A DNA stretch of 64,000 nucleotides from Thraustochytrium sp. TN22. Its lineage: Eukaryota > Sar > Bigyra > Thraustochytrida > Thraustochytriidae. The translations under genes were made by a program, and so were the position numbers. Shown one piece after another: positions 38,701-45,330 of this stretch (within the stretch, counting starts at the first letter, position 1; the number at the start of each line of letters is the position of its first letter). The notes under the pieces were generated by a model. It saw only the letters and a list, made by a program, of their open reading frames with translations. It was not told the DNA's origin and made no database searches. The DNA lies in the NCBI GenBank assembly GCA_013306675.1, contig JABLUY010000076.1, positions 1 through 64,000 on the forward strand, given 5' to 3'.

Positions 38701-39310
38701 AGCGCCGGCCTGCCCAGCCCCGGGCGCTTCGCCAAGCGACTCCACCGAGGTGGGCTCGGAGCTGGCTTCTGGCGTCATGTGCCCCTTCACACCGCACCGG
38801 ACCGCAGCACCGTCGCTCTGCGCCTCGCTGCGGGATCGCCTGGGCGAGCTCGCGTGGGCCTTCTTCGAGTTCACGCTCGCCCTGCTCATCTTCCTGATGC
38901 TTGTCATCACCAAGCGCACGAGCATTCCCTCCAAGGTCCGAGCTTTGGACCCGGAGGTGCCGCCAGTCAAGCAATCGCCGCTCACTGCAGTGCCTCTGAC
39001 GGTGCCCGACACGGAGGCGCAGATGGACGAAGTCTCCGGTGAAGATGCCAGCGCGGATCTCGCAGCAGGCATCGCTCACCTTCAGAAGCAACTTGCGCAG
39101 GAGCGTGATCTGGCGGAGAAGCTTACACGCCGAGCGGCGCAGCTGGCGCACGAGATTGAAGTTGAGACCACGCGCCAGCAGCACCAGCAGAAGCAGGAGC
39201 CCACGCGCGCACACCAGACCACCTTGGCGACTTTCGGGCAGGTTCCCGAGGAGCTCGACTCCTTCGACCCTTCCATGTTGCACATGGACTGGCTGAGGGC
39301 TGCTTTCTAA
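35765..39310 (+). CDS. Giant acidic single-pass protein with pentad repeats and SIM-like array
   Basis: 1181 residues from METDDSKAMEMA. Residues 30-180 are a helical head. Residues about 186-340 are some thirty five-residue units of the type x-Q-(L/R/P)-(N/D/G)-x (AQLDS, EQRNV, KQPNV). At 374-391 and 430-448 are two boxes of N-N-(Y/H)-(I/V)-T-N-N, each followed by a Cys cluster (NCSCLQHC; YTCARCC). Residues about 500-880 are acidic and contain repeated blocks built round E-D-L-I-I-F-D: near 668, 679, 705, 778, 825 and 861, each followed by ET-S-T-E-E-A. These look like SUMO-interacting motifs, a hydrophobic core flanked by acid. A membrane segment (LAWAFFEFTLALLIFLMLVIT) is at 1029-1049 and a coiled coil follows at about 1088-1140. 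No known family as a whole. It has no enzyme motif and should act as a scaffold or receptor-like protein. Confidence 0.85.
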   Translation: METDDSKAMEMAQGSAACTRGRGEAAVEANRQEVELKMSNDELDDIAMSCYVTNLQAMSKEEASAARGHFDEMLLRLCRVQRQLSMGNFGQLVFDLASYLFGVNDAELRILYSGSPDELHTLQMKHVDALWRYYVAQSKAKAEMLNIDDDSAFSQYAEDLLQQYCSFVGHSYDDAQDDEKQHAVKQRDLDQPGAEQRDLAQLNEMRLTEEQPGMGQLDTEQRYSKQPNLVQLRAAQLDSKQLNVGQRNEEHPGTEQRNVEQRKLAQLNKTPLHEEQPDLVQPRAAQLNSKQPNVGQRNVEQPDTEQRNGEQRELLQLNEMRLYEEQPGMEQLSGEQPEAELLDEVDEPEDYELQDNASETATLPKVGHPAPVRYITTNNYITNNYITNNCSCLQHCEHARSASRSVAHDNNETRIQPDEQASMHAGNDTFNIVANNHVTNNYTCARCCEREMQLSRTAGTELTAVVSAEATTAACAAAALRAAYADIASRNSVTDCESSGYDAESDLDDSDGETSDANFNAAVADVLTTHGPDGAFHFYVAEDLSFEDEVHRFDERSSRATFCSEGTSYSEATAYKEESFDSEPDSDGEPSDSKLRSNSDLSDADVTGQSSTEVAAAGTTSSQEAAEKHMFESKTSTEEAADGMTFAEEATFCANSSEEATFSEEVTEDLIIFTEEAADDLHVFDGETYPEEADDSANSDNEVAEDLIIFDWEASTEEVAHGAITTKTTADSANPVSEAVEDFDGETSPKAFAEEAASGEASAKEAADGANSLADAVEDLLIFDYETSTEESADDILLLLLLIFEGETPTDEADDRANPATEVAEDLIIFDCETSAEEAAHGMVSTRAAADGVNQTEKVADGLLIFNSDTSTEEAGEGEALTSRTDQILVNNSDELLHVEREANAKLGCDNDAKATPTSGFQHETSRLAQDAASFGRECDDDPFLALGGPGDNVDDAFFDTLFEGLDPPTTTIGTSTEAAPACPAPGASPSDSTEVGSELASGVMCPFTPHRTAAPSLCASLRDRLGELAWAFFEFTLALLIFLMLVITKRTSIPSKVRALDPEVPPVKQSPLTAVPLTVPDTEAQMDEVSGEDASADLAAGIAHLQKQLAQERDLAEKLTRRAAQLAHEIEVETTRQQHQQKQEPTRAHQTTLATFGQVPEELDSFDPSMLHMDWLRAAF
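36320..36790 (+). repeat. 15-bp coding repeat array
   Basis: About thirty diverged 15-bp units encode the pentads of the giant acidic protein. Larger blocks also repeat inside (gtgcagctccgtgcggcgca and gtgcagccccgtgcggcgca about 150 bp apart), showing growth by unequal exchange at two scales. Confidence 0.85.
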
Positions 39311-39556
39311 CACCAGTTCGCACCCGCGCCCCGCGCCCATGCACTTTGCACGAACGATGTAAATAATAAGCTTTGAAACAAGCCCAAAACGTTGCCTTCT
39401 CCGAGTCGAGCTCTCGCGCGCCCGCCGTCCCGTCCGCCTGCCAGGCCACTATTCCTCACATTTCACTCAGGTTGCGAGCCTGCGCTGCAAGGTGTCCAGC
39501 GTTCGCTTGTCGTCCTCGTCTTGGTCTTCCTCGCCCTTGACGTCCTCGTCCTCGGT

Positions 39557-39590
<34 letters not shown>

Positions 39591-39701
39591 TGGCTCTGCA
39601 ACGGCAGCAGACCACCAAGCCAAGACCACCGCTCGCTTGCTCGCCACGCTCGGTCGGTGTCGGCGGGCGGCAGCGGGGCGCGCGCGGGACAGGCGGCGAG
39701 C
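39311..39701. promoter_or_regulatory. Upstream region of the Pin1 gene
   Basis: This gap follows the stop of the giant acidic protein and precedes Pin1. A cctcgt-type run at about 39505-39595 is strongly strand-biased pyrimidine DNA. On the minus strand it reads as an acidic DEDEDED run. I take that as low complexity rather than a gene. Confidence 0.4.
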
Positions 39702-40273
39702 ATGGCGGACGAAGCGACCCTGCCCCCGGGCTGGGTGGCGCGCGAGAGCTCGTAGGTTTGTGGGATGGCGGAGAGTGGCCGCGGGCGGCCAAGCGGATGA
39801 AAAGCGTGGCGCGAGGACTCACGGGACGGCGGCGGCGCGCGCGCGCGAACAGGTCGACGCCGGGTGCAGTGTACTTCTTCAACGAGTTATCCCGCGTGTC
39901 GCGGTGGGAGAAGCCCGAGCCGACGCCGCGGCCGGCGGAGGTGCGGGCGTCGCATATCCTGCTCAAGCACGCGGGCTCGCGCAACCCGGTGAGCCGGCGC
40001 ACGAACGAGAAGATCTCGCGGACGGCGGAGGAGGCGATCGCGGGCCTGGAGGCCTTCCAGCGCACGCTGGACGAGGACCCGAAACAGTTCGCGGAGATCG
40101 CGAGCCGCGAGAGCGACTGCAGCAGCTTCAAGCGCGGCGGTGACCTGGGCAAGTTCGGGCCCGGCGCGATGCAAAAGGCCTTCGAGGACGCGGCCTTCAA
40201 TCTCGCCGTGGGCGAGATCAGTGGCATCATCCAGTCGGACAGCGGATTCCACCTGGTTCTGCGCACGGCGTAA
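39702..40273 (+). CDS. PIN1: Pin1-type peptidyl-prolyl isomerase, two exons
   Basis: The enzyme binds phospho-Ser/Thr-Pro sites and flips the prolyl bond. Exon 1 (39702-39751) encodes the start of the WW domain, MADEATLPPGWVARESS. Exon 2 (39853-40273) continues STPGAVYFFNELSRVSRWEKP, so the two WW tryptophans fall in different exons. The intron, 39752-39852 (101 bp), begins gtaggt and ends acag. Total 156 residues against 163 in human. The parvulin domain shows VRASHILLKHAGSR (basic phosphate-binding pocket Lys/Arg), ESDCSSFKRGGDLGKF (catalytic Cys), MQKAFEDAAF and SDSGFHLVLRTA, all at family positions. The linker between the domains is short (PEPTPRPAE). Convergent with the RBM28 gene, 127 bp between stops. 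Confidence 0.95.
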
Positions 40274-40400
40274 CGTTAGCAAGAACCACCTGACCAACGT
40301 AAAGGGAAAGACACGGAGGAAAAAAGCAAAAGGAATTTGCTACATCGTTCTCACTCTCTCATCAGGAAGGACAAAAAGGGGCAAGAGGGTGGCAGCGCGC

Positions 40401-43400
40401 TCAGACGTCGTCGAACCAGCGCTGCTGCTGCTGTTGCTTCTTGCCAGCGGCGCCCGGGGCCAGCGTAGCCTTGTACGAGTCGACCAGCTTGCGAAAGGCG
40501 GCCTTGTCGACGGTGGCGGCGGCGGCGGCGTTCTGCTTGGCGCCCTTGGGCTCGCGGCGCTGCTTCTTGTTTGGCGAGGCTTCCTGATGGTCCGCGGCGG
40601 GGCTGGGCCGCTTGTTGCGGGCGCTATTTCTGCCGTCGGCGTGACGCTTCTTCTTGTTCGGGTTGGCAGTCTTGCCGCGCACGGGCATGTGCTCCTGCTT
40701 GGGCGGCTGGTGCTCCGGCGCCGCGGCGGCGGCCCCAGCCCCCTTTCTGTCGCCGTTGTTGTTGTTGTTGCTGTTGTTGTTGTTGTTGTTGCGTTGGGGC
40801 TTCTTGTCCGGGCGCGCGTCCCTGTCCTTGCCAGCCTTGCGCTTGGATTGCTTGTCCTGCTTGGCGCTGCCACCAGCCGCGACAGCGGCAGCGAGCTCTG
40901 CGTTGGAGCGCATGTCGCGGGACTTGCGCTGCTTCTCGAGACGCGCCTCGCGCACCTTGAGCTTGGCGGCGTTCTCAACGGTGAACTCGACAATGAGGCG
41001 GGACCGGTCGGCCTCACGGACCGCCATGGAGCGCGGACCACCGGCGGCAATGTGCGCATAGGCCGGGTTGTTGTTGAGCATGCGCAGCGCCGCAAGCGCG
41101 TGCACGTGCTCAGCGAAGTCGACGAAGGCAAAGCCGGAGGAGCGGCCGAGCAACTTGCGCTTGCCGCGCGTGACCTTGCCCTCGGGCGCAGCGTCGGGGT
41201 CCTCGCCGTCCTCCTTGCTGGCGCCGAGGCGCTTGCTGTTGGAGATCTTGGCGTCGATCTCGGCAGACTCCACGAGCAAGGTCTCTTCGCGCATGATGCG
41301 TACATAGCGCACCTTGACAGGCTTGAGGTACTTGCGGTTGGGCCAGCCGCGCGGGAAGAGCGACTCGTCGCCATCGATGGTGTCCACGAGGCCGGCCTCA
41401 ATGCCCTTTTGGGCGGCGCGCGTGAACACCTTGGTGAGCTCCTTCTCGGTGGGCTCCGGGTGGGCGGCGTCGTCACCGAGGCCGCCGCGGAAGAGGTTGC
41501 GCACGGAGAGGCGCGTGGGCGACACGAAGAACATGGGGCTGCGCAGCTTGGTGCTCTTCTCGCGTTCCGCGCGCTGGCGCTTGGCCAAGTCCTGCGCCGG
41601 CACTTGGACGCCGTCGTCCGCGTGCACCTGGCCCTCACGCGCCAGGTAGAGGTGGCGCCGATCTGTCTTTTGCGTCTTGACCTTCTCGCGTTCCTCGACC
41701 ACCTGGCGCGCCTCGCCGCGGTCCAGTGCCGGCGTCACGAAGAGCGGGCGCCCGCCGCACATGATGCCGGACCCGCCCGCGGGCGTCAGCTCGGCCTGCG
41801 CCGCCTGCCGCTTGCGTTTGACCACCTTCTGCACCACCGGTACCTCGGCGGCCGCGGCCAAGGCGCGGTCCTTGGCGGCCGCGTTGTAAAAGTTCACGAA
41901 CGCTGTGCCGCGACTGCGTCCGTCCGGGCCCTTGACAATGCGCACGTACCGCACGCCGCCAAACTTCTTGAACGTCTCAAAGAGCTCCTCCTCGGTCGTC
42001 TCGAACAGAACGTTGCGTGCGAAGAGCGTATTCTCGCGCTCGCTCTGCGGGTCCATGGGCTTGCGCGCCGCATCCTCCTCCTTTGTCTCGTCCTCGTCCT
42101 CCTCGTCCATATCGTCCTCATCCAGTTCCTCGTCGTCCATGTCGTCCTCATCCTCGTCCTCGTCCTCATCCTCGTCCTCGTCCTCATCCTCATCCTCATC
42201 CTGCTCATCCTCATCACCGGCCTTGGCCTCAGGCTCGCCCTCGGCCTGGTCCTCGTCCTCAGCCTGGTCATCGCTCATCTCCACGTCGTCCTCGGGCTGC
42301 TCAAGCTGAGCACCAGACGCCTTGAGGCGCTTGTACTCGTCGTTGCCGAGCGCCCAATCCACGGCCACAACGCGTCCGCCGAGCTTGGTCCCGTTCAGAC
42401 TCTTGAGCGCGGCCTGGGCGTCACCACGACAGGCAAACTGAATGAAGGCATAGCCCTTGGACTTGATCTTGCCAGCGGCGTCGTCCGCGGCGGCGAGCAC
42501 GACGTCAAGGACCGGGCCGTACGCGGAGAAGCTGGCTCGGAGAGCAGCATTGGTGGTGGAGAAGTGGAGGTTGCGCACGATGAGGCGGCAGCGCGTGTTG
42601 CGGGCGCGGTCGTCGATGGCCACCTGCTTGATTCGGCGGCAGCGCATGGTGGAGGCCGCCTTGCCGTCAACGGCCCAAGCCTTGTTGTCGAGCTTGCGCA
42701 GCGCATTCGCGGCGCTGGTCTTCTTGGTGAAGACCACGAGCGCCTTATCGTTGCCCCCGCTGTCGCCCAGATTGAGCGACTTGAGAGGGAACTCTACCAT
42801 GTTCACCTTGCCGACCTTGCCGGCCTTGCGACGCACGTGCGCGACCGTCGCCCCAGCCGGCACCTCGAAGAGGATGACGGACGAGTCGCGCAGCAGCTCC
42901 TCGGTGCGCGTGATACGCGTCTCCTCGTCCTCGCCCTCCTCCTCCCCGTCCTCGCCCTCGTCGTCGTCGTCCTCGTCGTCGTCGTCCTCGTCGTCCTCCT
43001 TCTCGCCGCCCTTCTGCTTGGTGGACGTCTTGGGCGGCGCCGCGTCAATGACAGCGTCGCGGGCCAGAGTGCGGAAGAAGTTGTCCGGCACACGGCGCGG
43101 GCGCGGCGCCGGGCCGCGCCTGGCCGCCGGCTGGCGCGCCGAGGCGGCGCCCCTGGCCGGCTGGCCCTGGCGCGCGCTGCTGGCCAGCACGGAGGAGGCG
43201 GCGTCAGACCCGGTCTTGAACTTGAACCCCTTCTTCTCCGCGAGCGCGAGCCTCACGACGCTGTTGCCAACGGTGGCATTCTGCAGCTTCTCCACGGCGG
43301 CGGCCGCGTCCTCCGGCAGCGCGAACTGCACGAAGCCGAAGCCGCGGCTCTGGCCCTTGCGCGGGCCGTCCTTCTCCACCACCACGAAGGCCGACTTGAC

Positions 43401-43487
43401 CGGGCCCACCTCCGCGAAGGTCTCGTTCAGCTCGTCGTCGTGGATGCCCGGCTTCAGCCCGCGCACGAACACCGTGTCGGGCTCCAT
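40401..43487 (-). CDS. RBM28: Multi-RRM nucleolar RNA-binding protein (RBM28/Nop4 family)
   Basis: The start MEPDTVFVRGLKPG gives 1028 residues; human RBM28 has 759 and yeast Nop4 685. RRM1 has RNP2 VFVRGL and RNP1 SRGFGFVQF within the first 60 residues. A weak RRM2 (ILFEVPAGATVAHVRRKAG) follows an acidic linker. RRM3 has LIVRNLHF and SKGYAFIQF. A long Asp/Glu run precedes RRM4, with TLFARNVLF and SRGTAFVNF. Further C-terminal, VRYVRIMREE and SSGFAFVDF form the final RRM-like unit. The tail is basic with an Asn run (gttgtt repeats at 40757-40793) and ends QRWFDD, a motif shared by Nop4 relatives. Family role: assembly of the large ribosomal subunit in the nucleolus. Extra length is acidic and Lys-rich linkers. 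Starts 249 bp from PSMG1 on the other strand. Confidence 0.93.
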   Translation of the reverse strand: MEPDTVFVRGLKPGIHDDELNETFAEVGPVKSAFVVVEKDGPRKGQSRGFGFVQFALPEDAAAAVEKLQNATVGNSVVRLALAEKKGFKFKTGSDAASSVLASSARQGQPARGAASARQPAARRGPAPRPRRVPDNFFRTLARDAVIDAAPPKTSTKQKGGEKEDDEDDDDEDDDDEGEDGEEEGEDEETRITRTEELLRDSSVILFEVPAGATVAHVRRKAGKVGKVNMVEFPLKSLNLGDSGGNDKALVVFTKKTSAANALRKLDNKAWAVDGKAASTMRCRRIKQVAIDDRARNTRCRLIVRNLHFSTTNAALRASFSAYGPVLDVVLAAADDAAGKIKSKGYAFIQFACRGDAQAALKSLNGTKLGGRVVAVDWALGNDEYKRLKASGAQLEQPEDDVEMSDDQAEDEDQAEGEPEAKAGDEDEQDEDEDEDEDEDEDEDEDEDDMDDEELDEDDMDEEDEDETKEEDAARKPMDPQSERENTLFARNVLFETTEEELFETFKKFGGVRYVRIVKGPDGRSRGTAFVNFYNAAAKDRALAAAAEVPVVQKVVKRKRQAAQAELTPAGGSGIMCGGRPLFVTPALDRGEARQVVEEREKVKTQKTDRRHLYLAREGQVHADDGVQVPAQDLAKRQRAEREKSTKLRSPMFFVSPTRLSVRNLFRGGLGDDAAHPEPTEKELTKVFTRAAQKGIEAGLVDTIDGDESLFPRGWPNRKYLKPVKVRYVRIMREETLLVESAEIDAKISNSKRLGASKEDGEDPDAAPEGKVTRGKRKLLGRSSGFAFVDFAEHVHALAALRMLNNNPAYAHIAAGGPRSMAVREADRSRLIVEFTVENAAKLKVREARLEKQRKSRDMRSNAELAAAVAAGGSAKQDKQSKRKAGKDRDARPDKKPQRNNNNNNSNNNNNGDRKGAGAAAAAPEHQPPKQEHMPVRGKTANPNKKKRHADGRNSARNKRPSPAADHQEASPNKKQRREPKGAKQNAAAAATVDKAAFRKLVDSYKATLAPGAAGKKQQQQQRWFDDV

Positions 43488-43736
43488 CGCGCCCTCTGCT
43501 CCGCGCCGCGCCCTCCAGGCCGCGCCACCGATTCTGCTCTGCTCTGCCACTGCCCGCCCGCCGCCACGGCCACTGGCCCCGGGCCCCGGGTCCCCGCGCA
43601 CAACCTCCGCACACCCGGTGCGCGCGCAACCCTTTTCCCGCGGCGGCGCGGCGGCGAGCCTTCGGCGGCAATCAATCAAACATCGATCCGACTCCACCGG
43701 CCTCGCCGCGCCGCGCCGCGGGCGGTCGCGGGCAGC
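43488..43736. promoter_or_regulatory. Bidirectional promoter region, RBM28 and PSMG1
   Basis: Only 249 bp separate the start codons of two divergent genes, one for ribosome assembly and one for proteasome assembly. A shared promoter is likely from spacing alone. No TATA box is visible. Confidence 0.5.
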
Positions 43737-44744
43737 ATGGCGGGCTACGTGGAGGCCGTGACGGAGCGCGACGCGCCGCGGTCGCGCAACACGCTGGACG
43801 AGGAGGACGAGGCCCAGGCGCGCGAGGCGCGCCGCGCGACGGCCGCGCTCCAGCCCGAGCTCAAGGTACGTGCAGGGCGGCGGCGCGGCGCGGCGAGGGG
43901 AGGGGAGGGGAGGGGGGCGGGACGGGACGCGGCGTGGCGCTAGCAGACGCCTGGCGCTGCGCCTCGAGGTGACGCGATGTGCGGGCTGGCCGGCATGCGC
44001 GCGCGGACCGATGGACGAGGACGAAGGCGACTAACGACGATCCGCGCGGCTGGCGTCGACGCGACGCAGGTTGATGAGGGCAAGGAGGTGCCGCGGGGCG
44101 CGGCGCTCGCCCTGGTGAGCGTGGGCCCGCAAATGGGCAAGCTCGTGCAGGCGAGCGTGCGCGAGGGCGCCTTCGAGGACGTGGGTGGGCTCGTGGCCGG
44201 CGTCCGGCGCGCGCCGCTGCGCGTGGTGCGCAGCGGCGACTCGGTCGTGGCTTGGGTGGCGCTGGACCACGACGAGGCGCTCGAGGAGCGCGAGTTGTGG
44301 CCCTGGGCGCGCGCCGTCCTGGCGGCGCTGGGTGGCTGCGCGCGGGTCTGCGTGGTGGGCACGCTCTTCGCGCACAGCTACCTGCAGCGTGGCGAGCGCT
44401 GCGAGCCTCCTCTCGTGCGTGCTCTGGCGTCCTCTGCGTCTGCCAAGGAGGCCTGTGCTGCGATCGGCGTGGACCTTCTTGAGTCTGGCAACCTCGTCAC
44501 CGGGCTCTCTGCTGCGGTTCTCGGGGAGGCCTCCTTCGCCGCTCCTTCGGACGGCGCTCTGGCGCTCCTCAGTCTGCGCGAGTCGAGCTTTGGTTCTGAG
44601 ACGGCGTCTGCTCTGGTCGGTCCTCTCTTGGGCCTCCTGCAGCCTCTCGTCCCTGACGCTCTCCAGGACGAGGCCGCCGTGCGCGACGCATGCACGTCCA
44701 TTGCTGAGTACCGCGATGCCGACCGAGGCTTGCTGTACATGTAA
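43737..44744 (+). CDS. PSMG1: Proteasome assembly chaperone 1, two exons
   Basis: With PAC2, this chaperone guides assembly of the 20S proteasome alpha ring. Exon 1 (43737-43865) gives MAGYVEAVTERDAPRSRN and an acidic helix ending AALQPELK. Exon 2 (44070-44744) starts VDEGKEVPRG in phase 0. The intron (43866-44069, 204 bp) has donor gtacgt, a ctaac site about 35 bases before the acceptor, and acceptor cgcag. Total 267 residues against 288 in human PSMG1. The best match to the family is near the C-terminus: LESGNLVTGLSAAVLGEAS aligns with LEQPNIVHDLPAAVLSYCQ, and the last residues (YRDADRGLLYM) match the family tail that docks on the alpha ring (ending in a hydrophobic-Tyr-x form). Identity is low elsewhere. 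Confidence 0.8.
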
Positions 44745-45330
44745 GGCCTATCAAACAAGTTCCACTTACGGACGTGCCAAGTTGCAGCAGCCAGCAGGGC
44801 TGCGACAGTGCTATGAGCACTGCCATCTCCAGCGTGTGCACAGGCCGCCGTCACTGCGGCCACGGTCATGCCAGCCCTTGACAGTGTTGAGACCGCGGCT
44901 GGCGGACAGGTGGCAGGCCGCCTCAGGCTGCCACTGCACTGCACTGCCAGCCTGGGGTGGAAAAGAGGCTGCCTCAGCCTGCAGTGAGGCTGCCAGCGGG
45001 AAGGAAGTTCCATGGCAGGGGCCAAGTGGCAAGCGAGCATGGCCCGAATCGAGCCCGCGTCACCGCGTCACTGCAGGCCGGCGAATCAAGCCTCGATCGC
45101 GAGCCTCGGCTGCGCGAGGCTCGCCCTCACTGCTCGCCTGTCTGTCAGTCTGTCGAGCTCCGTCGTGCCCGCCCCGAGCAGGAGCAGGAGCTGGAGCCCG
45201 AGGCCGAGCGCCTCCGGCGACTCGCTCGTCCTCGCGGCGCGCTGGACCTGGCCGCCGCCGCGGTCACGGCGCCGGGCGTGCTCCCCCAAAAGGGCATCCT
45301 CCTGCGCCGCGCGAGCAGGCGCGGCGCGGC
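44745..45330. other. Intergenic gap
   Basis: No gene seen between two plus-strand genes. Repeated cactgcactgccag- and gccagc-type motifs near 44930-45000 are the only visible structure. The frame of the next gene is open back to 44185 but passes over PSMG1 and is not used. Confidence 0.5.

Noticed and set aside
37127-39340. Minus-strand frame of over 700 codons opposite the giant acidic protein
   Set aside because: It is Gly/Leu/Val-rich and repeats with the period of the plus-strand acidic blocks, so it is a shadow.
39467-39703. Small minus-strand frame with an acidic DEDEDED run
   Set aside because: It would start on top of the Pin1 start codon, and the acidic part is a simple cctcgt repeat.
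40140-43943. Plus-strand frame of over 1200 codons across the RBM28 gene
   Set aside because: It is the shadow of RBM28. Only its last part, from 43737, is real, as exon 1 of PSMG1.
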